Assembly: GCF_004359215.1 (NCBI RefSeq)
Contig: NC_090616.1
Coordinates: 1,454,495 to 1,482,081 of the forward strand
Length of the DNA stretch: 27,587 nt
Direction: 5' to 3'
Origin: Bremia lactucae
Lineage: Eukaryota > Oomycota > Peronosporomycetes > Peronosporales > Peronosporaceae
Shown: piece by piece, positions 1-8,701 of the stretch
Position numbering within the stretch: the first letter of the stretch is position 1
Layout of the letters: each line of letters begins with the position of its first letter
Made by a program: the position numbers and the translations under genes
The notes under the pieces: generated by a model
Told to the model about the DNA's origin: nothing
The model's input: only the letters and a program-made list of their open reading frames with translations
Database searches by the model: none

Positions 1-1166
1 AACTCGCTCCAATTCGGATACGATTGGACGTAACCTCGAAGTATCTCTTCGAGGACGCGATTTACGCGTTCTGTTTGACCATCCGTTTCCGGGTGATCAG
101 ATGTTGACATAGTCAGCCGTGTTCCGAGAGATCGGAACACGGATTGCCAGAACGCCGCCGTGAATCTCGGATCTCTATCCGAGACTAATTCACGGGGTAA
201 CCCATGGAGTTTGAATACCGTGTCGATAAAGACACGGGCACAACCCGGAGCCGTAATCGACTCTGGTACCGCAGCAAGGTGTACCATCTTGCTGAATCTG
301 TCTACAAAAACAAGGATTCCATTGTTTTTGTGTTCGTCTTCGGGAAATCCGAAGACGAAGTCCATAGATACGGACTGCCAACACTCTGCCGGAAGTGGTA
401 GAGGTTGAAGAGGTGCACGGGATGAAGGGCTAGGCTTCACCCGTTGACATACCTCGCAAGCACGAATGTACTTGCGCACGAACTGATACTGGCGGGGCCA
501 GTAAAAGTCGCGACTTACTGTGAGGTAAGTCTTCTCACGTCCACGATGTCCACTTGTTGGAGCATCGTGACACTCATACATGATGCGCAAGCGCAAATCA
601 TTGTGAGTTGGGACGACGACACGTGGGGTGTCGCCGGTAACGGCTGTGTAATACAATAAGCCGTTACGTGTTGTGTATCGATCGGATGACGATCGATATA
701 AAGCTGGTAAATCTTTAAAAGATTTATCGGATGGATTCATTAAATGATCCATCAAACATAGAAGGCCATTATCTTCTTTGTAGGCTTTCTTGATAACATC
801 AACTAAGGTTGATGACGGAACACTCGTAGTGAGTGTTTTTACAGTGGGATTATTTTCACTGTTGGAGTGCACTGCTGTCTCGGAATCGGGTCGGCGTGAT
901 AGCGCATTAGCGACGACATTAAGTCGTCCTGGATTATATTCGACGGAGAAATTATACTCCGAGACGAAGGATAGCCACCTCGCCATTTTTTGCGAGAGAT
1001 GTGGGCTATTGACGGCCGTGCGTAATGATGCATGGTCCGTATATACGATAAACGGTCTATCTCCTAGGAGATAGACCCTAAATTTGGCCAATGCATATTT
1101 CATGGCAAGGAGTTCCTTGACATGCACTGGGTAATTGCGTTCAGCTGATTGCAGCTGACGCGATTG
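1..1166 (-). CDS. RNase H-integrase part of gypsy pol (partial, open at left edge)
   Basis: One minus-strand frame is open for 388 codons, from just after a TAA at 1167-1169 to the window edge. The first ATG in it is at 1103. It begins in RNase H (YTDHASLRTA, then VANALSRRP), continues through a linker into the integrase zinc finger (HDAPTSGH then CEVC), and then the catalytic core. The core shows the DDE residues in MDFVFGFP, SDRDPRF and NRVLEE. The integrase would insert element cDNA and RNase H would degrade the RNA strand of the hybrid. One oddity is that the usual VADALSRRP reads VANALSRRP, so the last RNase H aspartate is changed to asparagine. It is part of a polyprotein rather than an independent gene, and no start of its own is expected. 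Confidence 0.88.
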
Positions 1167-1169
1167 TTA

Positions 1170-2030
1170 ACAGACGACGCGCTTCGTGCCGTCTGTATCG
1201 TATTGCATTAACGCGCAGCCGATTGCGAAATCGCTGGCGTCACGGACCACATAGAATGGTCTGTCTTGACCTGCAATCGCCAAGATGGGCGATTGCGTCA
1301 AGCTTTGGTTGATATTATCAAACGAACGCTGACAATCAGCGTTCCATAATCATTTCTCGTCTTTTTTCAAGAGGCGAGAGAGATAAACTGTCATCTCTGT
1401 ATAATTGCGAGAGTACTTGTGCAAGTACGCAACCAAACCAAGGAACCTTCTTAGTCCCTTGACATCGACTGGAACTGGCCAGTCGGTGATTGCCTTGATC
1501 TTTTCGGGATCAAGGCGCACGCCGTGTTTACCGACGATGCACCCAAGAAGTGGTATTTCGCTTGCAGCAAATTACACTTCTTGAGATTTGCATACAACTT
1601 ATGCTTTCGCATAAGTGTAAGAACCTGACGAACGTGAGTTTTATGAACTTCCACGTCCATCTTACCGTCCATGGCCCGGCTATGGACGAATACATCGTCA
1701 ACATAACTCGGTGCAAATTCTCGCACCGGTCTCAACAGATTTGTTACACATCTGCTGAATGTTGCAGGGGCGTTACAAAGCCCCTGAAGCATCGCTAGCC
1801 ATTCCCAAAGCATCCCACTGGGAGTGCTCACTGCTGTGTACGGGACGTCCCGTTCACGCATAAGGATTTGATAGAACTTATCCATCAGACCCATAGACGA
1901 AAAGACGAAAAGTTCGTTCTCTTAGACATACCATCTATGATTACGTCTTTTCTAGGAATCGGCGTTAGAGCCGGTACTGTTGCAGTATTCAGTTTGTTGA
2001 ACACGTGCACTATCCGCCACCATCGACCCT
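1170..2030 (-). pseudogene. Gypsy reverse transcriptase, broken (copy A)
   Basis: The reverse transcriptase reads through WRIVHVFNKL, TPIPRKDVIIDGM, then FYQIL, NAPATFSRCVTNLL, and the catalytic YVDD box, followed by VFVHSRAMDG and YANLKKC. The longest open piece is 1451-1894 (147 codons). There is a frameshift near 1895-1910, before the FYQIL motif. A second frameshift near 1570 follows YANLKKC, where a base appears lost from a T run. In-frame stops lie at 1350-1352 (TGA in place of a Trp codon) and 1167-1169 (TAA, entering RNase H). The YVDD aspartates are intact, but the polyprotein cannot be made in one piece. The related copies B, C and E have FIDD, YFDD and YFDD at the same site. Confidence 0.85.
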
Positions 2031-2692
2031 CGGTCACTGCCAGCCCTAACCCCGTCAGGGCTGGCAGTGACCGGCGTTGGCGCCTGCATCACGTTTCCAC
2101 TGTAGTCACTCCCATTGACCCCGTGGTCCTCGCACTCTGTCCGGGTCCATCTGCAGTCAATGGCCATATAAGCGAGCCGATCGGCGACCTTGTTGTCGAG
2201 TCGGTCGACATGGGCCAGATTGTGGGCTTCAAAACGCTTAAAAATTTGGCGGACCTTGTTTCGGAGTTTCCGCAGGCGGGCGTTATTACAGGCATAATTG
2301 GCACGAACTTGCTTGAGGATGAGCGCGCTGTCTCCCTTGACCGCAAGCCTTCGAATGTCATGGTGAAGCGCACCGTTAAGGCCGTCAATAAGCGCATGGT
2401 ATTCCGCTGTGTTGTTCGTCTGCGACGAGCCGGCGAGAAAATGGGAGACGCTCCACTTGAGTACGGTGCCTTGGAACAGCGCGGACCCAGCTCCAGCAAA
2501 AGTGTCGCTTGATCGGCGGCGACATGCTCCATCAAAGTACAAGGTCCATCCGAGGCAGCCATTAGGCGGTGCCATCGCATCAGCTGCAGGCGCTGGGGCG
2601 GCCTCTATGGGAGCATAGACCGGAAGCACTTCACTTAACACAGTGGAGTCTTCGAAATTGGCCGGTGCCTCCATAGGCGAGTCGACAGGCAT
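1952..2692 (-). CDS. RNase H type-1 domain ORF of a retroelement
   Basis: This 246-codon minus-strand ORF encodes a clear RNase HI fold. The four acidic sites are LYFDGAC (D), NNTAEYHAL (E), VKGDSALI (D) and DNKVADRLA (D), with a histidine in NLAHVDRLDN. The N-terminal ~45 residues are alanine/proline-rich and low complexity. The last ~30 codons (below about 2045) lie beyond the hairpin in sequence belonging to gypsy copy A read in another frame, so the authentic C-terminus is lost and the ORF end is chimeric. This type of RNase H normally sits within a retroelement polyprotein. It differs clearly from the gypsy RNase H in copy A and may be the tail of a non-LTR polyprotein, but no RT lies directly upstream. 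The catalytic residues look intact. Confidence 0.82.
   Translation of the reverse strand: MPVDSPMEAPANFEDSTVLSEVLPVYAPIEAAPAPAADAMAPPNGCLGWTLYFDGACRRRSSDTFAGAGSALFQGTVLKWSVSHFLAGSSQTNNTAEYHALIDGLNGALHHDIRRLAVKGDSALILKQVRANYACNNARLRKLRNKVRQIFKRFEAHNLAHVDRLDNKVADRLAYMAIDCRWTRTECEDHGVNGSDYSGNVMQAPTPVTASPDGVRAGSDRGSMVADSARVQQTEYCNSTGSNADS
2031..2073. repeat. 17-bp perfect inverted repeat at an element junction
   Basis: Arm 2031-2047 is the exact reverse complement of arm 2057-2073, with a 9-base loop (2048-2056). The hairpin lies exactly where similarity to gypsy RT (copy A) ends and the RNase H ORF begins. It is therefore probably a fold-back scar of the joining event rather than a regulatory stem, although a terminator-like or extrusion role cannot be excluded. 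Confidence 0.85.
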
Positions 2693-2725
2693 GCCCGCTG
2701 TCGTCGTAATTATTGCCGTCGAATT

Positions 2726-4480
2726 TTAGATGGTCTCTGCCGAGAACGTTGCGGCGATCTCCAGGACGTATGCCATCATGCGGCGAAAAAAAGCATCGAA
2801 GTTGATACTTTCTGGCTTCATAGACTCGTCTTGGTCTTGGGCGGGCAGACTTGGCGGGTTGACACGGCGGCGCTTCAGGCCGGTCACCAACGGGGACGTC
2901 ATGGGGTCTTGGCGGGAGCTTGGGTCTGAGCTACCTTGACCTGCACAGCGACGAGCAAAAGGAAAAAGCAACGGCCGAGAGGAACTTGTAAACGAGTTTG
3001 CAAAGTCTGGAGAAGGGTTACGGCGTGTCACTGTGCGCCCTCCTCCAGCCGCCGGCGTTGCTACTGCTTGTGGTGCCTGCTGCACCTGGCGCGCGGTGAT
3101 ATGCGCCTGGAGGACTGATTCACAGTGGAGGCTGTGCCGAGTGGCCGCTGCCCAGTGGGCGACCGACATAGCACAGTCGTATCCACTGTGAAATACGTCT
3201 GTGAAGACGGTCCCGCGGTGTCGGCGTTGTCGGTGCGCGCGCAGTTAGGCGAACTGGCGCGACGAAAAGCTGCACGCGATGCATCGAAATGCGGTTGCAT
3301 TGTGAGCAAAAACGGAAGGTGTAGCTATCGGCGCGGTCGGTTTTCGTCTGTGGCGGCGAGGATGCTGGGTGTACATTGTCGGGTATCTTCGTCACGGGAG
3401 GCGTCTACAGCTGCAGCATCGCAGGCATCGTGCATGCCTGTGGCCGCGTTAACGCTGGCCTCCCTACCGCCTGCAACCTCGGCGGCGATGGTATCGACGC
3501 CTGCGAAACGGGCAGGGGCCGAAATGAATTTTCTGCACTTGAAACGTCTTCCATGTCGACGTCCATGCTGCCGACACCCACATCGAGGACTGTCGCACGA
3601 CTTGGAAAATTTCGGTCGGTGTGGTGCCTGTCGGGCCTGTGGTGACAGCACGGCCGGGTTCCAAAGTTGGAAAAGTTTTGATCGGTGTCGCTCCTGTGGT
3701 GACAGCACGGGCGAGCTCCAAAATGGAAGAATCTCGGTAGCACTTCGTCTCGTTATGGAATCGCTATGAACTGGGTCAGGGGATATTCTAGCTTGACGGG
3801 CCGACAGGGGAGCGAAATCAGCGGCACGACTTGTCTCGGGAGACGGTAGCGGCGATACTTGCGACGCCCGCAGCCGTCGTACGAGCGGAGCCCAAACCTG
3901 TAAAAATTTGCGCAGGGCTCCGCCTTGTTGCGGCAGCACTACGGTCAGGAGCAGGAAAAAAATCTTCGGCACGGACCGGCACGGGAACGATTACGGCAGC
4001 ACGACTTGGCCCGGGAACGGCGACGTCTTCCAAGACGACGCCCGCGGCCGCCGCACGGGTGGAGCCCAAGTCTGAAAAATTTGGTGCAGGGCTCCGCCTC
4101 GTTGTGAGTGCGCTACATCCGAAATCTTGGGACTCGACCTCGGAACAGGCCGGCACGGATACATCAATGGCAGCACGACTTGCATTGGAGACCGCAACGG
4201 TGACGTCCGTGACGTCTGCAGCCGCTGCAAGGACGGAGCCCAAATCTGGAGAAATTTGCGCAGGGCTCCGCCTCGTTTCGACGCCACAACGAAAAGGAAA
4301 AGAGGTTGCGGCCTCGGCTTGGGCCGGCACGGGAGCGACGACAGGCGCACGGGCGAGAAAGAAAGCATCGGGAGCACGAGCGGGGGAGTCGTCCGCGATG
4401 GCGTCCTCGAAAGCGTCGAGATCTTGGACGTCTTCGTCGCCTTGAGCATATAAATAGTCATTATGAGTTGAATATAGCAT
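2726..4480 (-). pseudogene. Degenerate alanine-rich ORF1-like region upstream of RNase H
   Basis: Long overlapping minus-strand ORFs (3818-4480, 220 codons; 3325-3972, 215 codons; 2726-3169, 147 codons) precede the RNase H ORF. The 3818-4480 and 2726-3169 pieces share a frame with it. The 3818-4480 ORF starts with an acidic segment (DEDVQDLDAFEDA) and then repeats a unit containing TRRSPA and SRAA about every 58 residues. The shift into the 3325-3972 frame falls where one repeat copy is 175 rather than 174 nt, so it probably marks a one-base indel. No known domain was recognised. It may be the gag/ORF1 moiety of the same retroelement. High GC keeps several frames open on both strands, so the reading frame is uncertain; the minus strand is preferred for its acidic start and its continuity with RNase H. 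Confidence 0.45.
3713..4300. repeat. 174-bp tandem repeat, about 3.4 copies
   Basis: The anchor gagcccaa...ctccgcctcgtt recurs at 3888, 4062 and 4236, spaced exactly 174 nt, with a more diverged copy at 3713 (175 nt). A period of 174 equals 58 codons, so copies keep frame; the 175-nt copy breaks it. Immediately to the left, about 3602-3715 holds a shorter repeat of roughly 65 bp built around gtggtgacagcacgg. The pattern suggests expansion within a coding region. Confidence 0.82.
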
Positions 4481-4499
4481 ACCTTGATTCGTGCGCCCC

Positions 4500-5008
4500 C
4501 CCTCTTGTATGCCTTGTTCCCCCGCTTATAATGCGCCCTCACACGCCTGCGCTAAGGTGGCGCCGGCCTCGCTATCGGCCGCGCTTTCGGCGTCGAGCTC
4601 CTGGTCGCCAACAGAGCTCTCAGAGGCCGTACTTAGTCGGCCTCTCATTTGGCTGAATTGTTCCCAGCAACATTTGCAGAAAGTCCATCGCCGAGCCAGC
4701 TGGCTGATTTGCATCATAGCCAGCGGCAGCATCGCGGGCGTTGTGGGCACCGAGTGCGCGACTACGTGAAGTTATCCGCAAGCCGGTTCCCATTCGCGGG
4801 ATTAAAGCCACCGCGGTCGACATAAAATTCGTCTCGGCGCCGGCTGTCGGATTTGTGTACCCGACGCTTGACCCGCTTTTTTCTTGGTTCGCCTTGTCAA
4901 GTCGCATCGCAATAGACGCGGCGGCTCTCATTGGCCGAGTTGATTCCACCGGCAGAAAGTGCAGGTCGGAAACAGCTGTTCAATTTGCTAATTGGGAATA
5001 GAAACGTC
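4500..5008. other. GC-rich stretch with no recognised gene
   Basis: Only short overlapping ORFs on both strands are seen, for example 4620-4949 minus (109 codons, alanine-rich, with MDFLQMLLG near its end). It lies between the repeat-bearing ORF1-like region and the 5009-5371 ORF and is probably a decayed middle part of the same retroelement. Confidence 0.4.
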
Positions 5009-5371
5009 CTAGCCGTCAATGTCGGCATCGGCGGCGGCACTAGCGGCGGCAGAGGCAGCGTTTTCGACGTTCTCGTCGGCATCAGTAGAAAAAAACGAAC
5101 CTTCAAAGTCTTCCTCAAAGCCGTCGTCGCTGATAAAGCTGCTTTCGATGGACACGGCATCGTCAATTCGCACCGTAAAGTCGCTCGACGCCGTGCTGCC
5201 TAACGGCGACATCGGCTGCAACGAGCCGCTCGACAGCGCACGGCCGCGCGCAATAAGCGAGAAGATGGCCATGGCGCAGTAGCAACAAGCAGTAGCAACG
5301 CAGTAGATTAAAAGAAATAACACGAGTAGAAAGCGTGTATTAATTGAAATTCTTTGGTGGGAACGGCGCAC
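5009..5371 (-). CDS. Small unrecognised ORF with N-terminal hydrophobic segment and acidic C-terminus
   Basis: This 120-codon minus-strand ORF begins MRRSHQR and is followed by a hydrophobic stretch at about residues 13-40 (LLVLFLLIYCVA...) that could be a membrane anchor or signal. An acidic, serine-rich part follows (DDGFEEDFEG at about 80-90), then an alanine/aspartate tail. It starts 110 bp downstream of the non-LTR element's poly(A)-like end and shares a frame with the 4480 and 2692 ORFs, so it may be the true 5' end of the retroelement whose RNase H lies at 2045-2692. No family was recognised, and a chance ORF in GC-rich DNA is possible. Confidence 0.3.
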   Translation of the reverse strand: MRRSHQRISINTRFLLVLFLLIYCVATACCYCAMAIFSLIARGRALSSGSLQPMSPLGSTASSDFTVRIDDAVSIESSFISDDGFEEDFEGSFFSTDADENVENAASAAASAAADADIDG

Positions 5372-5480
5372 GCGCTTGCCCCTGCTGACAAAAAATCTAC
5401 TATAAATTACTCATAAGAGCATTCCTGAACCCTTACAGCACCGGAGTGCAAGGACCCTGCTCCGGCTCATGTCAACGACC

Positions 5481-5498
5481 TTTTTTTTAAATTTTATT
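5481..5498 (-). terminator. Poly(A) signal and short A tail of the non-LTR element
   Basis: On the minus strand AATAAA (plus 5493-5498) is followed four bases later by eight consecutive A. This marks the probable 3' end of copy 1. Sequence below it, toward 5371, reads into a different element. Confidence 0.55.
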
Positions 5499-5664
5499 GC
5501 CAATTTAGTAGTCACCTCAGTGTGTAGAAAGGCTAATAGCTACAAAAAGAAAGGAATCAAATGAGTCAACATGTGTGCTACACTAAAGGATAATGGCTTC
5601 ATTGGGCTTGAAACGGCGGTATCCTTGCTGGGGAGTGCCGGTGGGGCCAAAGCAGACCCGAGGT

Positions 5665-6470
5665 TCACTGGTTCCTTTCGGCTTGGTTAGCCAGGCCTCT
5701 GATGTGCGTACCTTGTGGTTGATGGCGAGGACGCTGCGGTCTATAGGTCCGTCGCTGTGGGTCATGGGTTCGTTGTTGCGCTCTTGGTGCCGGCTGGCTT
5801 AAGCCTGCAGGTGCTGTCGATGTCCGATTCAGGCGCGGTCCCCAGCGGGTGCCGGTACGCCGATTCTTTTGTGGAGGTAAAGCTGCCGTCGAAGGCGCTC
5901 CTCGCGGTGATTCCCATCTTGTTAAAGTACGCCGTGGCCGAGGCGGAGCGGAGGAGGCCACCGTCGCAGGGTTTACCGTCGTCGTGGTTAATATCGGCGT
6001 CGGCACCGGCACAGTCGAGGCAGGCACCGGGTTCCTGGACGTGTCGTCGGCGTTGATCTCGCCCGCGTGCAGCCGCAGATGCGGTAACTGACCTGCACAC
6101 ACGTCGCAGAAATTCTTCTGTTGAGCTTGGCGGCTGCACGCTTGGTAAGACGCAGGTGCTTCGTGACCATCTTGAAGTTGGGCGGCAGCACTGACCCAAG
6201 CGCACCGTAGACCAACGCCGATACGTGGACACGCCAGCCCAGACTTTCCAAAAATGGCTTGACGCGCTGATACTTGAGCATCTTTTCAGCGGAGTGCGTG
6301 CCCATGTTGCCGGCAACTGAATCGTTTGTCTTCCGTGCCTCGTATGCAACGGCAAGGTCACAAATGTACGCGGTCTTCGTTGCTGCGTCGAGCAGCTGAA
6401 TATCGGGACGAAGCGCGTGGTCGGGGGGGTCCGTCGACGTGCGCGTCAAACCGCGCAGACAGCTGGGCAC
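5665..6470 (-). pseudogene. Restriction-like endonuclease domain and C-terminus of the non-LTR polyprotein
   Basis: The open piece 5988-6470 contains ALRPDIQLLD followed by AYICDLAVAYE, the PD-(X)n-D pattern of the restriction-like endonuclease that nicks target DNA in R2-type elements. It continues through GWRVHVSALVYGALGSV. It is separated from the upstream zinc-finger piece by a frameshift at a run of seven G on the plus strand (about 6423-6429), so a sequencing or replication slip is possible. Past RRISATC another frame (5665-6102) is open but is proline/arginine-rich and may be only a low-complexity tail. The catalytic acidic residues look intact. Confidence 0.75.
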
Positions 6471-7366
6471 CCAACTTGGACATCGCGTGGCCCATTGCTG
6501 TCTTGATCAGCGCGAGGTTTTGGTCATGTCGTCCGTCGATGGCGCGCACATTGCCGGGGCAGTGCTGCAACACGTGCGGCAGCGTCTCGTCACGGTTGCA
6601 GCGCGGATGCCTACACGTCTTACTGCCGCACTCGTTCCAGCGACGGAGTACCGAGCGTGTTGGCGCCAAGTCGACTCGAGCGGTTAGCGCAAAGCGGTAC
6701 TCAGCGTCGCTAAGGCCACCGCCGCGCGACTGGAAAGCACTTCCAGCGCCACTAACCGCGCGCACGACGTCGCTTTGCGTGAACAGCTTTGTCCATCGTC
6801 CCAGCGCAGCCAACTTGACATGTTGGCACAACTGACGGGTTATGATCTTGGTGTCGAGCGGCTGTGGGTGGTGCGGCAATTCAATCTGGAGCATTTTCTG
6901 CTTCCATACCTCCCTCCATGAGCACCGGCTCCAATGACAACTTGAGTCCGCGCGACGCCAGATGTTCCTTGACGTCAGCCCACAGCAATCCGATGTCGCC
7001 GGACTTGCGCTTCTGTCGCGCGAACGGTGACGAGTCAAGCTCACCGTTCAGGAACAACTGGATGGCGCTAGGTATGCGACCTCGCCAGTGGTCGGGGTCC
7101 AGAATAAAGCGCTTCTGGATGGCCTGCCACACTTGCTCTTGGGCAATTTCTCGAACAAAATTGTCCGTTGAATGCAGCATCTTCCAGGCATGGCTGACCT
7201 GTAGGACGGCGCGCAAGTTGGCGAGCGACACAAAACCGAGGCCACCCTTGTCCATCGGCGAGAAGAAAAGCGCTGTTGTACTCGACTTGTTCAGCTTCAG
7301 CATGTGTCGGAGTCCGCGCACCAGGGCCGAATCCACGCTGTCAAGCTGGGTCTTGTATGCCCGCAC
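6358..7366 (-). pseudogene. RT C-terminal (thumb) region and CCHC zinc finger of the non-LTR element
   Basis: ORF 6881-7366 (161 codons; RAYKTQLDSVDS ... DPDHWRGRIPSA) matches the plus-strand copy 2 at about 80% amino-acid identity by hand count. Near 6895 the frame shifts into ORF 6358-7044, which carries MLQIELPHH and then TCRHPRC ... LPHVLQHC. This is a C-X4-C-X7-H-X4-C finger, which sits just before the endonuclease in R2-like proteins and helps bind target DNA. No other domain was seen. Confidence 0.78.
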
Positions 7367-7369
7367 ATG

Positions 7370-8456
7370 TCACAGAAGGTGGTCGGCCTTGGGGTACACG
7401 TACGTCTTGATAGCCTTGACCTTCTGCCACAGTGCCGAGGACGATCGGAATATGGCAGCCATCATGCGCTTCATTTCCTGCAACACAGTTATCATGGCTC
7501 CGCGGTGCTGTGCATTGTTTAAGCCATCACCCACGCCTAGGTATGTGTAGCCTTCATGAAGCTTAAGAGACGGGATGGCGTCACCGTCAAGTCGTAGCTC
7601 CACTGGTCTTCGCGAAGGTGGCCGTGAGCGTCGGTCATCACCGACAGTGACGCGCACTCGGATGCATTCTCTTACATCGTCGACCACTTAAGAAACTGGA
7701 CGACAGTTGCATGAGCTTTCCTGATTCCCAGTACCGATGAGCTGTAAGTCTTCAATTCGTCTGCGTACGCTGTCACCGAAATAGTGCGGGTGTTGGTGAT
7801 CGGCACGCCGAACTCCGGGGCCAACTCTTGCAGCGCGCGCACCAAGGTCATAATACCAACGATGAAAAGGTAAGGCGACAGTAGGAAGCCTTGAAGCACA
7901 CGAGTCCGCAGCGCAATCGGGTCCGCTGCGCAGTCCGCGGTGTTCGCGGTAAAAACAGCGCCGTCGTAGATGGCTTAGAGGCGAGACACAAAGTTGACGT
8001 CCGCGCCTGTTGCCTTTAAAACATTACAGACAAAGACTTGTGGCACAAAGCCAAACGCATTCTTAAAGTCGTACCAGACCAAGTGGAGCGGTCTTGGTCG
8101 TCGCTTGGTCTGGTCCAGCACCGCGGAGCTGATACAATTGTGCTCAGTGCACCCGTCAGTGCTTCAAAACCCCTTCTGCACACCCGTGAAACGTCCATTT
8201 GATCGAGCCAGGCGATTAGACACCGCGCAATCATCCCGGAGTATAACTTGTAAATACAGGCTTGGGGGCATATTGGTCGCCAGTTGCTTGGCTGCCTTGG
8301 GTCACCCTTTGAAGATAAGCTGCACGGCTTGATAATAAGCTGCACGGTACCCACCTTCCATACGAATGAAACCTTGCCATGCTTCCAGCAAACTGTAAAA
8401 GCTGCATGGAGTGCGGTAGTAGGTCCTACAAAACTTCTTGAAGATGTTGTAGCCAA
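7370..8456 (-). pseudogene. Non-LTR reverse transcriptase core, YADE instead of YADD
   Basis: Three open pieces in different frames cover the RT core. Piece 8016-8456 has KGDPRQPSNWRPI and IYKLYSGMIARCL (fingers). Piece 7672-7899 has MLQGFLLSPYLF and AYADELKTYSSS (palm). Piece 7370-7687 has VELRLDGDAIPSLKLHEGYTYLGVGD (post-palm). The catalytic box expected as A-[YF]-A-D-D reads AYADE, so the second aspartate is replaced by glutamate. A stop-containing stretch at 7900-8016 separates the fingers from the palm. Upstream, 8480-8690 carries a short readable pre-RT segment (FNFDDEVGAPFSQLLARLP) in another frame. The enzyme is dead as written. Confidence 0.8.
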
Positions 8457-8701
8457 TCACGTCGATGCCCGGGCTTGAAACGGCATCGGCATGGTGGATG
8501 TGTGTTCAACTTCGTCAGTGGACAAGGCGTAAGTCATCGCACTTGCAGCGGCGGTCGGCTGAGGCAACCTGGCCAGCAGTTGACTGAAGGGCGCGCCGAC
8601 CTCGTCATCGAAGTTAAAGCTGCGTTCTGGTGTGTTGACTCCTTGAAAAAAAATCGTGCACCACTGCTTGTGGTATCGGGCAACAAGTCGGCACCGACTG
8701 G

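Larger units (their letters stand above)
1..2030 (-). mobile_element. Ty3/gypsy chromovirus pol fragment (copy A)
   Basis: This is a minus-strand LTR-retrotransposon fragment containing, in order, the reverse transcriptase from its N-terminal fingers, RNase H, and integrase. It runs off the left edge of the window. The right end is abrupt: RT similarity begins near 2030 at a WRIVHVFNKL motif, with no gag, protease or LTR. A 17-bp inverted repeat sits at this boundary. The first 737 bases align without gaps to 26851-27587 (copy D) with 27 mismatches by my count, about 96.3% identity, so A and D are the same family. RT is broken by frameshifts and two stop codons, while RNase H-integrase is open. 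Confidence 0.88.
5481..8700 (-). mobile_element. Non-LTR retrotransposon with restriction-like endonuclease (copy 1)
   Basis: This minus-strand element has RT first, then a CCHC zinc finger and a PD-X-D endonuclease at the C-terminus. That is the order of the R2/NeSL/Utopia-type non-LTR elements, which use a restriction-like rather than an AP endonuclease. Its 3' end carries AATAAA followed by a run of eight A on the minus strand (plus 5481-5498), a plausible poly(A) end. The upstream end is near 8700, where it meets an inverted second copy. At least five frameshifts interrupt the coding frame. A 20-bp tandem duplication (ataagctgcacgg at 8315 and 8335) disrupts the RT near the GDPRQPSNWRPI motif. 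The exact clade cannot be fixed by eye. Confidence 0.82.

Noticed and set aside
1868..2512. Plus-strand 214-codon ORF
   Set aside because: It is antisense to RNase H and RT motifs on the minus strand.
3125..3769. Plus-strand 214-codon ORF
   Set aside because: It overlaps minus-strand frames of the ORF1-like region and shows no domain; GC-rich chance ORF.
3831..4445. Plus-strand 204-codon ORF through the 174-bp repeats
   Set aside because: The minus-strand ORF has a more natural acidic start and shares a frame with RNase H. The plus ORF is Ala/Arg/Thr low complexity expected from GC-rich repeats.
5297..5371. Possible RxLR-type secreted protein at the 5009-5371 ORF because of its hydrophobic start
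   Set aside because: No RxLR or dEER-like pair; it lies in frame with retroelement ORFs, so a secreted effector is not supported.
5762..6361. Minus-strand 199-codon ORF overlapping the endonuclease
   Set aside because: It is out of frame with the PD-X-D motif frame and has no motif of its own.
6864..7550. Plus-strand 228-codon ORF
   Set aside because: Antisense of the non-LTR RT C-terminal region, which is confirmed by the second copy at 8702-9616.
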